Shown: positions 1-11,029, counted from the first letter of the stretch. The stretch: DNA of 64,000 bases from Meghimatium bilineatum (GCA_034231615.1 CM067317.1:15653073-15717072), one strand, 5' to 3'. Numbers and translations are program-made. The notes: generated by a model not told the origin, from the letters alone.

Positions 1-199
1 CCTAGAGGTGTGTGATGTGCTTCAGGCAGGACAAAGCCCTAATTTGGCCATTGCAGTATTGAGACCTTCTGGCTATTTCGAATGTTAAACGTTTGTGATT
101 CTCGTGACCTTTACATACATGTGAAGTGTGTTGTCTGTGTGTCGATCGACCGGTCCATATTCCTAGTAGTTTGAGAATATACACGCTGCGTCGCCTTGA

Positions 200-440
200 C
201 TAAAATAACATCTTGTTTAGGGATGCTGCGTTGTCGAAGGCGGAAAACGTGTCGACTCAAGTTGCGAGGCGAGTGGGTACCATCTGAGCGGACCTTGTTC
301 AATTCCCGTATGCTGCATTATGATTCTTCCAGGCAGGACATGGTAATCCTGGGATACTGACATACTGAAATGCCTCCCTTCGTGGAATAAAATGTATCTA
401 TAAACCTCCATTACACAACACTGCCTTTGAGACAACATAT
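200..440 (-). mobile_element. LINE fragment, RNase H region (same family as 22830-23335)
   Basis: Read on the - strand, this stretch aligns by eye with the start of the retroelement at 23335-23190: both share a run around GGTTTATRGATRCAT, then AGGGAGGCATT and TGCAGCATA. In the 23-kb copy the sequence leads into a recognisable RNase H C-terminus; here the reading frame is broken by stops and the catalytic part is not visible. It lies in the intron upstream of the GPCR exon. It is a decayed fragment, not a gene. The bases 1-199 may belong to the same element but I cannot show it. Confidence 0.4.
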
Positions 441-928
441 GTAAGTACGTGTATTGTCTCAGTTACGCAACTGTAAGACAACATATGTAAGTACGTGTAT
501 TGTCTCAGTTACGCAACTGTAAGACAACATATGTAAGTACGTGTATTGTCTCAGTTACACAACTGTCAGACAACATATGTAAGTACGTGTATTGTCTCTG
601 TTACACAACTGTAAGACAACATATGTAAGTACGTGTATTGTCTCTGTTACACAACTGTGAGACAACATATGTAAGTACGGGTATCGTGTCAGTTACACAA
701 CTGTCAGACAACATATGTAAGTACGGGTATTGTCTCAGTTACGCAACTGTAAGACAACATATATAAGTACGTGTATCGTCTCAGTTACACAACTGTGAGA
801 CAACATATGTAAGTACGGGTATCGTCTCAGTTACACAACTGTCAGACAACATATGTAAGTACGGGTGTCGTCTCAGTTACACAACTGTCAGACAACATAT
901 GTAAGTACGGGTGTCGTCTCATTTGCAT
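430..928. repeat. 46-bp minisatellite, about 11 copies
   Basis: Unit begins AGACAACATATGTAAGTACG and repeats every 46 bp with few substitutions (GTGTATTG/GGGTATCG variants). Each unit has short inverted arms (AGACAA...TTGTCT) and a GTAAGT donor-like word. The array starts exactly where the LINE homology at 200-440 ends, and the first unit resembles the LINE flank at 23320-23365. Confidence 0.95.
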
Positions 929-1562
929 AACTTATAATAACAACTTGTGCTTTTGTCAGAAAGACTAAGGAATATTAAGAGTTACCTGCACAAATCTAAA
1001 GCGTTTATATCATCTTAAGTACCGTAATAATATAACGTGAAATTATTTCAGTCACTAGCACGCTAAAATATCAAAGTGTCTGAGTTCAGTTCTAGTCAGA
1101 CCCATTTGAAGTAGCTTTTAAGTGGGAAGGGCAATTCGAGAATTATCAACTTACCCCAATTTTGGAACATCAATCGCAATGAAAACCACAAAGATTTATA
1201 AATCCCAAATGAAATGTTCATACCAACACTGCGTTATCAGCGACAGACATGGACAATATTGTCGAAATAAAATTAACCTGTATATCATTAAACAAGGAGA
1301 CTTGAGAGAAATGAATATTTTTGTAATTAGGAATCGGGTGAGGTGGGGTGCCAAAGGGGAGGGGCACAACCAATAATGTTGTGAAACACCGCTCTAGCGT
1401 AAAAAAAAAAAAATGTTTAGTACCGTGAGGTGAAATATAGTGTATACCATGACAGCAGTATGTCTTTTGAAAATACATTTGCCTTTAATAAGAAACAAAG
1501 AATATACAGTTTCTTCGTTTGTTGTTGGTTTTCCATTAATAATCCACCTGTTTTGTTCCCAG
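929..1562. other. Intron remainder upstream of GPCR exon
   Basis: AT-rich sequence with no supportable exon; the ORFs at 1122-1376 and 1218-1478 have no recognisable content. It ends in a strong 3' splice site, a pyrimidine-rich tract followed by TTCCCAG at 1556-1562. No exon carrying TM1-TM4 of the receptor is visible here, so the intron extends beyond the left edge. Confidence 0.6.
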
Positions 1563-3879
1563 ATACTTTTGTGACACCGTGCTACACCAGCCCTGTGTTG
1601 ACAAGATAAATAACACAGTCACAAATTGGGGAGATCTTGAGGTCTTCGTGGAGATGCCTTTAAGCTTGCTCTCTGTCTTTACAATCGCCATCAGTTATGG
1701 TTTAATCGTCATGATCCTGAAGCAGCAACGTTCAAGGATGAGTGGACACTCAAAGCCTAAGGTTAACCAGGTGGTCCCTGTAGATAAAAAACCAGAACCA
1801 TCCGTTAACACTAACCTGACAGTGTTGGATGTCAAGGACAAAATGAATGACTCTTTATTTAACATGGCTGCTGGCTTAAAGAAGGATACTTCATTGACTG
1901 TAGCGGTTGTTGATAAGGACAACGTTACCGAAGAAAAATATATATCTAAGAAAGAAGAATTCGTCAGTACTATTAGCAGTACAAAAACGAATACAACTAT
2001 GAATACTGATTGCAAGGTAAATCAACGAGTTCAAGATTTAGAGAAAACGGAGAATAACTTTCGGCAGAAAAACAGCATAAAATATTCTAGTGGAAGTAAT
2101 ACTTCTCTTGAGAAAAAACCCACAAGTAACACACATAAATCAAACACACATAATAGTAATAATGGCACGAATGTGTTCGAAAGCTGTTACCAAACTATAA
2201 GTAATACAAATTTGGAAAATTTAAATCTTAATTTCAATTTACAAATAGCCGCTGGTGAATGTAAGTTACCACACACAACGAGTACTACACTCTTCATAAG
2301 CTCAACAGATCTATTACATGAGAACATGCAGTGTATATCAGGAGTTTCGAACTCAGGTCTTCAATGTCAGCAAGTTATAAACACAGAAAATATACCACCA
2401 GTCTTACCACATACTCCTGGGTCAGTCAATGATCCGCCATCTATATCAGCACATGTATCAAGTGAATCTACATTGCACAGCAGTATTGCTAATGACTGTC
2501 TCCCATCCTTCACAGAATGTTCTAACCAGCAATTTGAACACAAAATGCCACAATCGCTCTTACACAATCAAAGTACAGAATTTACAACTAGCATTTGTTC
2601 GTATAATATTCTTCCTTGCCATTCTTCCAATAATCATCAAACAATCAGAAATTCTCCACAAAAAGCCCAGTTTTATAGAGGTGGATATGTTGATAGCAAT
2701 TCAAGAAAATCATCCCCTGAAAAGATTCGAAACAAATGGAAAAATCTCAATGCTAAGTTACATTCTGTTGAACTAATACACGCCACAAAACAAACATGTA
2801 GTGCTGTACCTGTTCAAGATAGCGTTGCACCACCAGCTGATCATAAAGCAACGGCGTCTTCACATAATAGCCCGTACAATCCAATAGAACTCTCTTGCAC
2901 TGAGGATTTAGAAAACAGCCACAATATAAACATAAACGCTGATTACAAATCGTCATCTACCAATGAGATCAATTGTGACTCTGAAAGTATGTTGACTGAC
3001 TATTCTACGCAAAAATATCTTGACAATAAATTTATTTCTCCAGATTTTGTTGAGGACAAACGATGTTGTACATCAGGTCATACCCAAGAACAGATACAAC
3101 AAGGCTTCAATAAATACACTGGATCTTTGACCTCATTCAGTAAACTCTGTTCAGATTACGTTTCACCTTCGGGAACCACCTCGCAACTGGACATTCCGTC
3201 CAAATCAGATGATATATGTTCCCATGACTCGCCAGTGTTGCCGCAATTGCTAAATAGAGACCCAGATTTAGCACCTAGCCAAGATGTGAAAGAATCAATT
3301 ACTTGTAATTCAGTGTTAGAAGTGGATATACAAAAACCTAGATGCATGGGATCTATAATCAATTATGAAACCAATATCATCGATTGTACGGGTGCTAAAA
3401 ATATTGAAGACGTTCACGATACTTTCAACACTGTAACTGCTGATGCTGTGCCTATCAAAGTACCGGTAGAAGGTAAACAAGTTGAAGTGGTCGAGATGGA
3501 TGGAACAGTTCATATGCAATTAATGAACACGTCAAGTGCAGCACCAATAGATGGTGCCGTTTGTCTCATGAATCCCCGAAACAAAGAACAAGGAAAAAGA
3601 CGAGTTGAGCTGAAGGCAGCACTCAAAGTAGGACTTCTAGTTTGTTGTTTTGTTTGCTTGTGGATGCCACTTCCGATTTCTGTTTGTATTTTTAGAGGAA
3701 ATTCCGACTGGACTCATTCCATGAAAGTTGATGTTCTTGCAATTTGTTCTGCATTAGCAACTAGTACAGCTGCTGTTGATCCGATTCTGTACGGGTTATT
3801 AAACCGCCAAATTCGCAGCGCTTTACAAAATGGTGTTCTGAAAATTAGGAGAAAAATTATGGGCCATTGTGTAAAATAA
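1563..3879 (+). CDS. Rhodopsin-family GPCR, last coding exon (TM5-ICL3-TM6-TM7)
   Basis: C-terminal part of a class A G-protein-coupled receptor of the plasma membrane. The exon starts after the acceptor at 1562; translation enters as Y-F-C-D-T-V, so the GTG at 1579 is not a start codon. Counting from the V at 1579 as residue 1, ECL2 ends near 20, TM5 spans about 22-47 (FVEMPLSLLSVF...), TM6 about 681-705 with the W-x-P toggle (CLWMP, W695/P697) and TM7 about 716-740 with DPILYG in place of NPxxY, followed by a basic helix 8 (LLNRQIRSAL). Between TM5 and TM6 lies a loop of about 625 residues rich in Ser, Thr and Asn. Typical class A receptors have 20-200 residues there. The entire exon is open for 2.3 kb, arguing that it is functional. 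The ligand class cannot be assigned; aminergic-like or orphan. TM1-TM4 are outside the window. An AATAAA (3875-3880) overlaps the stop. Confidence 0.85.
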
Positions 3880-3898
3880 ATGTCTGCTTTGTTTTCAC

Positions 3899-4030
3899 AG
3901 TTAAAGATATAAAGTCTAGTAAATACTTGAAGTTAAAGATAGGAAAACCTAGTTAATACCTGAAGTTAAAGATAGGATGTCTAGTAAATACTTGAAATTA
4001 AAGATAGGAAATATAGTAAATATTTCAAGT
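3899..4030. repeat. 32-33-bp tandem repeat, 4 copies, in the GPCR 3' flank
   Basis: Four imperfect copies of a unit starting AGTTAAAGATAGGAAA and ending TAGTAAATACTTGA, immediately after the GPCR stop codon, probably within its 3' UTR. Confidence 0.85.
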
Positions 4031-4157
4031 TTAAAAAATATAATATATCGAGAATTGGTTTCTAAAATAATATCCAACTTTGAAAATGTGTTCACGTGAT
4101 TTTCCGTACAATATATTCGTTAAATCATGACCGTGCTCCAGCAGAAGACCCTGTACG

Positions 4158-4636
4158 TTAAATTAAGTTAGACCCAGTTCGTTACGTGTTTTCATAATTG
4201 TTTATATTTTAGTTAAAGCAGTGACGTCATCACGACAATATTGTGTTGTGTTTTCTTTCTGTGAAGCACGATTCCTTGTCAAAAACAATACTGCAGGGAA
4301 CTGTCGAGGGTGGAAGAAGCAGAGGACGACAAATAAAGGCATGGACAGACAACATCAAGGAATGGACAGGGCAAGATATTTCCACACTCATCCGCATCGC
4401 TGAGGATAGAATTCGCTGGAGAACTATGTGTGCTGAGGCATCCAATGTGGTATCCCTACGACCCTGAAGGGTTACGGGTTTATTGATTGCTTTATTGATA
4501 TTTTAGTTGGTTACTATTTATATACTTGGAATCGCCTTGGATATTTTTGTCATCCGATTCCAACTATATAAATAGTAATCAACTAAAAGGCAAACAATAA
4601 TCAAAAGACGTAACGAACTGGGTCCTAATTAATACA
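4158..4636. mobile_element. Foldback (palindromic) MITE, split by a LINE insertion
   Basis: The left arm (from about 4164, GACCCAGTTCGTTACGT) reappears inverted at 4605-4625 (ACGTAACGAACTGGGTC). Inner arms continue the palindrome: TTACTATTTATATA at about 4510-4525 against TATATAAATAGTAA at about 4563-4576, closing on TTGGAATCG...CGATTCCAA. If the LINE fragment at 4215-4497 is taken out, left and right arms join as a near-continuous hairpin of under 200 bp. Outer ends are in TTAA/TA-rich sequence, so the exact boundary is uncertain. Confidence 0.65.
4215..4497 (+). mobile_element. LINE 3' fragment (family alpha) with 11-bp target duplication
   Basis: Encodes the C-terminal tail typical of LINE reverse transcriptase polyproteins: HDSLSKTILQGT, a glycine/arginine stretch, then AWTDNIKEWTGQD and RIRWRTMCAEAS, stop at 4467. 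The 3' tail is TTGATTGCTTTATTGAT-like. It is flanked by the perfect direct repeat ATATTTTAGTT at 4204-4214 and 4498-4508, a target-site duplication. The copy is 5'-truncated and cannot move by itself. Other copies: 39470-40110 (+) and 60357-60440 (-). Confidence 0.8.
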
Positions 4637-5497
4637 GCTAGGAGACCAGCAGTTCAACAGTTTGTCGAGAGCCACATACAGATAGTGTAATCTTTTTTGT
4701 GCTTTTCTTTTTTGTTTCGGTGCTCTATGCAACTTGTACATACAATTCCAGAAACACTCTACAGAAACCACGTCACTGAAGACTACAGAAACCCATTTGT
4801 ACACATTTTCACAGTTGGGTATTATTTGAGAGACATATATCGCAGAAACTATTTAGGATGTAGCTTTCAACTCAGTATCTATCTGATGTATTTATTTTAA
4901 TGGCAATATTTACGTTCAGCTGTTCATCATTCCTTTCTGAACTGTCCTGGTGCACAGCTGCCTGCGGTGGAAAATTGTACCTGTTACCGTACACGTACTT
5001 CTCCGTTACAGAGTGGAACAAGCACTTAGATTATATGAAATATAACAAGCGCTAATTTGTTACGTCTATACATTTTGTTTAAAGTTTTAAATATAATTTC
5101 TTATATTAACTCTTTACCTCTGAAAGGGGTTTTCAGTCCAGCAATGAAACACTCGTAGGTAAATATAAATATTTGAGAATTTATTTGTTTATCTTCATAG
5201 TGACTGGATTCCAGTTGAGTGTCGCTTCTTTAAGAGTGCATATGGGAACTCTAGTACAGTGAAGTCAATCTCTACGATTTTTGTAATAGTTTCGTTGAGA
5301 TTCTGATAGTATTCCTAACTGTAGCAGACTGACGTTTAATCAAGCTAAGATTTCATGTCACTATCCTGAACCTTAGAATATTGCACAAAGTGGTTGTTGT
5401 TTTTTTGCCTCAGCACTTCTCAGCTAGAATCAGGATTTGTTATGTGGAAAAATTTTTACTCAATGAATTTGTCACAGCCCTATTCCGATCCGTCCAA
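4637..5497. other. Intergenic, no supported feature
   Basis: AT-rich sequence with only short, featureless ORFs (for example 4697-4900). I recognise no transposon end, splice pattern or coding signal. Confidence 0.5.
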
Positions 5498-5640
5498 GTT
5501 TTATTATCTTTATATGTGTATGTGTGTTACCATCATTTTTATTTTCATATATGTGTATGTGTGTTACCATCATTTTTATTATCTTTATATGTGTGTTAAT
5601 ATAACATTTATTATCTTTATATGTGTGTTAATAGAACATT
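5498..5640. repeat. Short tandem repeat of TTATTATCTTTATATGTGT units
   Basis: Four imperfect copies of a unit containing TTATTATCTTTATATGTG followed by GTTACCATCA or GTTAATA. Low complexity; the ORFs across it are artefacts. Confidence 0.8.
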
Positions 5641-5642
5641 TA

Positions 5643-6035
5643 GTCGTCCGTGTGTTGCACGGGACCAAGAGGAGAGCAAAGACTAGAAACACTATTCACC
5701 TTCCATACATGTCGTAAGAGCCGACTAAAGAGTTTTAGGGTGAATTTGGCTGTCCCATTCATAAAATTGAAAATGAGTCAATGTGACCCAGAAGCCATGC
5801 TGAAGTCGGATGTACAAACAATCAAAATGTAAGAGTATATTCGAAAAGATGGAGAGTGCAACAATAACAAAACCAAGAAGCGATAACATTATCCTAGTTT
5901 GGCGCAGATACCGCTGCTAATTTGTAAACCACGACACAAATGCCTAATATCTAATACAATGCATTCCGTATACCGGAGTACATCCTGCTAATGTGCAGGA
6001 GTTTGAGAACGAACGCAGAAGAAGAAAAAGAACAT
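5643..6035 (+). repeat. Dispersed repeat family A (SINE-like), + copy
   Basis: Begins CGTCCGTGTGTTGCACGGG, contains ACATGTCGTAAGAGCCGACT, GAAGCCATGCTGAAGTCGG and ACATCCTGCTAAT, and ends GAGAACGAACGCAGAAGAAG. The same ordered blocks occur at 32108-32395, 58245-58530 and, reversed, at 15411-15575 and 28340-28610. The 3' end is always a GAA-rich tail, as expected of a retroposed short element. About 65 bp near 5825-5890 interrupt this copy. Confidence 0.8.
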
Positions 6036-6240
6036 GAACAAGCTACAAAATAGTATGGCATATACCACGTTCCTTAACTTTACATGAATGAATATGACTT
6101 TATATGCACCCCTTCAGACACAACATCGGACCCAATACATTTTATTCAACCACCATGTGTCTGGCAGGGTAAGGGGGAATGAAATCGGTAGTGAATGACG
6201 TGTGCACAAGGAATTCTTGTCAATTTTCTAAGAGTGACCG

Positions 6241-6294
6241 AGGCCCAAAATGATTGATTGATTGATTGACTTATTGATTGATTGATTGATTGAT
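6241..6294. repeat. (ATTG)n microsatellite
   Basis: About 13 ATTG units with one CTTA interruption. It may be the simple-sequence tail of a LINE 3' end, as other LINE copies here end in TTGATTGA-like tails. Confidence 0.9.
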
Positions 6295-6469
6295 GAGATA
6301 ATAGGATAAATGTATATTGAATACTGAGAGAGCTCTTCTATCCGAATGTTTATGATGTAATGTTATTCAATGTCTGGTTGTTTTAGCTTAATATGCCTTA
6401 TGCAATCTGAATATCTAATCAAGTACAGAAATATTAACCTGGGATGTCTTTATGAATGGACAACAATTT

Positions 6470-7080
6470 TTATCTAGGATGTATTTATGTATGGGATAAA
6501 ATATAAATTTAAGATGTAATTATGTATGGGATAAAATATAAATTTAAGATGTAATTATGTATGGGATAAAATATAAATTTAAGATGTAATTATGTATGGG
6601 ACAAAATATAAATTTAAGATGTAATTATGTATGGGATAAAATATAAATTTAAGATGTAATTATGTATGGGATAAAATATAAATTTAAGATGTAATTATGT
6701 ATGGGATAAAATATAAATTTAAGATGTAATTATGTATGGGATAAAATATAAATTTAAGATGTAATTATGTATGGGATAAAATATAAATATAGGATGTATT
6801 ATGAAAAGACAAAAATACTAATCTAGGATGTATTTATTAATGGGACAAAATATAAATATAGATGTATTTATGTAAGGACAAAATATTAATCTAGGATGTA
6901 TTTATGTATGGAATAAAAAATATTAACCTAGGATGTATTTATGTATGGAATAAAAATATTAACCTAGGATTTATTTATGCATGGAATCAAAAATATTAAC
7001 CTAGGATGTATTTATGTATAGGTCACACAATGCAAATGTATGATGTATTTATACATGTAACAATATTAATCTAGGCTGTA
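6470..7080. repeat. 35-bp AT-rich minisatellite with decaying flank
   Basis: Unit AAGATGTAATTATGTATGGG plus ATAAAATATAAATTT; eight near-identical copies from 6511 to about 6790, then diverged copies (AGGATGTATTTATGTATGGA...) to about 7080. The homogeneous core next to a degenerate edge suggests recent expansion from an old array. Confidence 0.95.
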
Positions 7081-7260
7081 TGTGGCAAATAACATTAATC
7101 TATGATGTATTTATGTATGTTGCAAAAATCCTACTATGATTATTTATAAATGTGGCAAAAACTCTAATATATTATGTTTATGGCAAAAATACTGATACGA
7201 GATGTATTTGTGTATATTGTAAACATTCTAATATATAATGTAATTATGTATGTAGCAAAA

Positions 7261-7410
7261 ATCTACTGACCAAGAAGACGATGGACTGTCGACTTGGAAG
7301 ACAACATGAATAATTCGTTGGACAATGCAAGCAGCATGACCCAAGACAGAAAAAGTTCAGGGAGTTCATTGGGAAGACAACGTTCTGGAGATAATAAGTC
7401 ACAAGCAAAA
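7261..7410 (+). mobile_element. LINE 3' fragment (RTE-like C-terminus)
   Basis: Codes for an R-P-R-R-R-W-T start followed by DNMNNSLDNASSMTQDR and an 'FRE'-like end that is frameshifted. The same ending (NVSLMAQDREEFRELMG-type) is found at 27550-27700. A very short, dead fragment inside a tandem-repeat-rich stretch. Confidence 0.5.
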
Positions 7411-7502
7411 GTATAATATATTATGTAATTAGCTAGTTAGTTAGTCATCAGATCATCCGACATACCTATTATATAATTATTTATGTGGCAAAAATGCTAA
7501 TA

Positions 7503-7829
7503 CAGCAGAATTCCGATTATCCGAATCCCAATTAACCGAATCCCCAATTATCCGATTCGAATTTGAGTGAAATAGTTTTAGAGCGTTAGCGGACGCGGTA
7601 GAGACGTCACAGGGCAGTGCGCACGTGCCGCTACTATGTAGTTTATTTGCAATATGTAGTTGCTTACATATTTCTGTACTTTTATCAATAAAATTCCATT
7701 AATTTCCATGTATGATTGTATGTATGTACACGCTTTTTCTTCATTTCTGAGCTATAGCCAATTATCCGAATTTTCGATTATCCGAATCGGCGTGATCCCC
7801 AATTAATTCAGATAATCGGATTTCTACTG
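7503..7829. mobile_element. pogo/Tigger-type MITE with TA duplication
   Basis: Starts CAGCAGAATTCCGATTATCC and ends in the inverse complement of CAGTAGAAATCCGATTATCT. Both ends sit next to TA (7501-7502 and 7830-7831). Subterminal copies of ATTATCCGAAT in both orientations add to the inverted structure. No transposase is encoded in its 327 bp. The CAG terminus and TA target fit the pogo branch of Tc1/mariner. Confidence 0.85.
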
Positions 7830-7831
7830 TA

Positions 7832-8285
7832 TATGATGCGGTATGTATGTAACATAGAAATGACAGTCTAAGACAGTGTTTATCAACCTTTGTGAAACCG
7901 CTGTCCAGTAAACAAAATAAAAGGAATTTATAAGAAGCACTGCCATGATCAAACAAATAGTGGACGTTCATATATTAATACTATACAATTTTTATAATAA
8001 AGTTCATACATTAAATCAGCATAAATGGGTGTAATATACAGCCACAAAACCATATAGAGTATTGCTAGACCTGTTTATTGGTATACTTTATTACACGTTT
8101 TAATTATATTGATTTAAATAAATGTGACACACGAGTTTGCGTCTGTGGGTCTTACCAATGGCTCTCAAGACAAATCACCATGTAACAGAAAACCTTAGTA
8201 GATGACATGCTGATATATTGAAGCTCTCTTATGGAAGCTTTGTAGCATGTCATCTATACAACTATAGATCCCCTCTGAGTAGAAC
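7832..8285. other. Intergenic, no supported feature
   Basis: AT-rich DNA without a recognised element; short ORFs only. Confidence 0.5.
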
Positions 8286-8289
8286 GCTC

Positions 8290-8425
8290 CTTCAATAGGC
8301 ATTTCACTAAGCCGAAAGCTGAAGTCTCCTGGGTATGAAAGAAAACTCAGAAAAATCACCCCACTGCATATAGGAAGTAAGCGCAAATCCCTCGCAATAC
8401 CTGGGGTTCTCAAACAAGTAACAAC
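8290..8425 (+). repeat. Dispersed repeat family B, copy 1
   Basis: Shares an ordered block with 50185-50325 in the same orientation: GGCATTTCAC, CTGGGTAT, AGAAA.CTCAGAAA, GCA.ATAGGAAGTAAG and CCTGGGGTTCTCAAACAA. Identity is moderate. The element type is unknown. Confidence 0.7.
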
Positions 8426-8650
8426 AACAAATAAACGGGAAACAAATACGTGAATATTGTAACTCTCCATACACGTCAGTTGAGTATTGGAAGCTACACA
8501 GAATGTCATCATCATCATACCCATAACCCTTCAGAGTCGTAGAGGTACACTCTGGAAATATCAACGGGAAAATTCTGCTATTCCACTCAGTTGCTTGTTT
8601 AAGTGTGAAGAATCCTAATCATGTCCAAATGTTAATATTATACATCCAGA

Positions 8651-8768
8651 CTTTCTGTGGATTATGACATTTCTGTGGATTATGACATTTCTGTGGATTA
8701 TGACATTTCTGTGGATTATGACATTTATGTGGAATATGACATGTATGTGGATTATGACATTTATGTGG
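8651..8768. repeat. 18-bp tandem repeat, about 6.5 copies
   Basis: Unit TTTCTGTGGATTATGACA repeated with small changes (ATGTGG/CTGTGG) at the end. It is divisible by three, so the - strand reads as a repeated IHRNVI peptide that is not a real protein. Confidence 0.95.
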
Positions 8769-9469
8769 GCAAAAACAGTTGCTTGACTCATAGTCCATCT
8801 TCTCCCCAAGTCTTCTTGTTTGAGCTTACATATTAGTTCTAGTCTACCCCCCCCCCTCACTTTGTAAATAACGTATCCATTCTTAAAAAATCCATAACTA
8901 CTGCTCTTTTGCATAAAGTCAGTGGATAAATGACGCACTCTTTGTGCTATCTAACTTATTATAGTTCGTTGTATAATTCATGCTGCTCACATGAGCTCAA
9001 TTTTCACGAAAAATACCTGATGTATAACAATCATATTTCGTAGTTAGTCTTATATACAGCACGACTTTAGGAATTCATATTTTACAAATTGATTAGCATA
9101 TTGGAAAATGCGTATTTTTTGCTATATAGTATTGCATAAGCAGCAAATAAATGGCACTCACATTTTACATTTTACCGTAATACACAAAATTGTGGATGTA
9201 AAGGCGTATCCCAACTTCATGTAATTGGAAATGTGAGATATTTATAATTACTTCCAGAGTGTATGTAAAACTGTTTTTACATTTGATGATCAAATAGTCT
9301 TCTGTATTTCTTGTGAAAATGGTGTTAATGATGAATATGTGTATATGATAATTCTATAAATAAAGGTGACAGCAAAACAAATCGTTGTGAGAAGCACAAC
9401 AATGACGTAGAAATTGATTTTGTTATTGTAAGTCCGTGATATTGTTAGAAATTTAATCGATGTGAGAAC
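8769..9469. other. Intergenic, no supported feature
   Basis: AT-rich, with a C-run at about 8850. No recognised element. Confidence 0.5.
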
Positions 9470-9499
9470 AACAAAGATTAGCACATCAACTATTTTATT

Positions 9500-10285
9500 G
9501 GGATTCTGAATCAATTAGAGGCAGTATTAGATGGATGATCAGGAATATATATAGTAACACCAGATGGAAAAGAAATAGAGAAATCCACTCCCACAGGCAA
9601 ACATTCCACAAATTTCAAAGCAGAAATGGAAGCCATAATAGAGGCAGCCAAAATGCTCATGAATTGCTTGCCGAGTCACAACAGACATGTAGTATTTCTA
9701 ACGGATGCAAAATCAGTATTGCAGGCATTGAAAGATCCAAAGAACACGAGCATGAATGAACTTACGGCCTGCTTACTACACCTCAGCAGTACCACCAAAG
9801 AAACAGTACTGCAGTGGATCCCAGGTCACTGTGGCATACCTGGAAATGAAAAAGCTGATCTCCTGGCAAGGAAAGGGGGATCACTGGAACAAATAGAAAA
9901 TGATAATACGTACTATGAAAGTAAGACCATGTTAAAAGCAGAATATAAGAAAAAGTGGAAGCAAATGCACCCAACTGCAGAACCAAATGACCCCTACCAC
10001 CAAATGTCACGCAAGGAACAAACCATAATTTTCAGACTACGAACTGGTCACAACAGACTGAGAAGTCACATGTTCCGAAAGCTGAAGATTGGTGAGACAG
10101 ACCTGTGCAACTGTGGACTGAGCCCAGAGACTGCAGAACATATTCTTCATGCCTGTCAACTCTACCAAGAAGAGAGAGAGAAAATATGGCCTACTGAGAC
10201 GACACTGCTTCCAGACTTGAGGGGTTCCATGGATGACCTGAAGCGAATCACACAATTCATTGAAGCTATTGGTGCTGTAACTTGA
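9500..10285 (+). pseudogene. LINE RNase H plus zinc-knuckle C-terminus (Jockey-like), 5'-truncated
   Basis: Remnant of the C-terminus of a non-LTR retrotransposon polyprotein. The frame runs from SGIYIVTPDGKEIE (about 9528) through FKAEMEAI, the RNase H Asp motif LTDAKSVLQAL and the His motif WIPGHCGIPGNEKADLLAR, then a linker RLRTGHNRLRSHM and a zinc-knuckle CNCGLSPETAEHILHAC, with a stop at 10283-10285. RNase H normally degrades the RNA strand after reverse transcription. All expected RNase H landmarks after beta-strand 1 are present, but a TGA sits just before SGIY and no reverse transcriptase or endonuclease lies upstream, so it is a dead, 5'-truncated copy. A second copy of the zinc-knuckle end lies at 29946-30440. 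Confidence 0.85.
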
Positions 10286-10362
10286 TATCTGACTAAAGCT
10301 ATTGGTGCTGTAACCTGATATCTGACTGAAGCTATTGGTGCTGTAACCTGATATCTGACTGA
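10256..10362. repeat. 33-bp tandem triplication at the LINE stop codon
   Basis: Three copies of GAAGCTATTGGTGCTGTAAC plus TTGATATCTGACT. The first contains the last codons and stop of the RNase H ORF; the following two repeat coding end and 3' UTR start. Confidence 0.9.
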
Positions 10363-10589
10363 GGTATCCTTAAGGATACCTCAGCAGCTACGGTTAACAG
10401 CTCAACTTCTTTTCTGTGTTAATTTAACGTCTTGAGAGCTTTATTAAGGGCAGTATCAGAGCACTGTATGAAACCACGGTTTAAATAGATGTTCATTGCC
10501 TGCGAATGAATGCAGACTGTGTGCTAGTAGTTTTCCCTCCTTATTTACGTTCTTATGATTGTTCTGTATGCTTGAGATAAATGGTTGGT

Positions 10590-10815
10590 TGGTTGGTTAC
10601 TGATCCAGCGGTCCATGGGCTCATGCCCTTTGACCCAATGCCATTGTGTGATATATGGATGTGTATGTGAGCTGTTGCTTTGTTCCATTTATCTGGCCCT
10701 GGAAGGAAAAGCATTTTCCTGATGTCATCCAGCGCTGGACATTCAAAATTGTGGTGGTGGGCATCAGTTTCATATGGATGGTGCACTTTCGGCACCCTGG
10801 AGTGTGTTCTTGAGA
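10590..10815 (-). pseudogene. LINE C-terminal zinc-knuckle fragment
   Basis: On the - strand two frames together read as a retroelement C-terminus: HTPGCRKCTIHMK, then after a frameshift ETDAHHHNFECPALDDIRK and FLPGPDKWNKATAH. The C-x2-C...H...C spacing and 'CPALDD.R' wording match Jockey-type LINE tails. A GGTT simple repeat (10580-10600) follows as the 3' tail. Confidence 0.6.
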
Positions 10816-11029
10816 TAAATGATTCACTATTTATTGAGCTACAAACACTTAGAAAATGGGTTCGTTAAGTGCTCCGAAACATGGAATTATGATGCACATT
10901 TTTGAAGCACAGGACTGAAACATATAACATCAATCCTTTATTGTCGCTGCAATAATAGGTCGGTCTGTTTCGAAAACACGTTATAAACCTTAGTCTGTTT
11001 AATTCTCCACAATCTCTGAATGTTATTTC

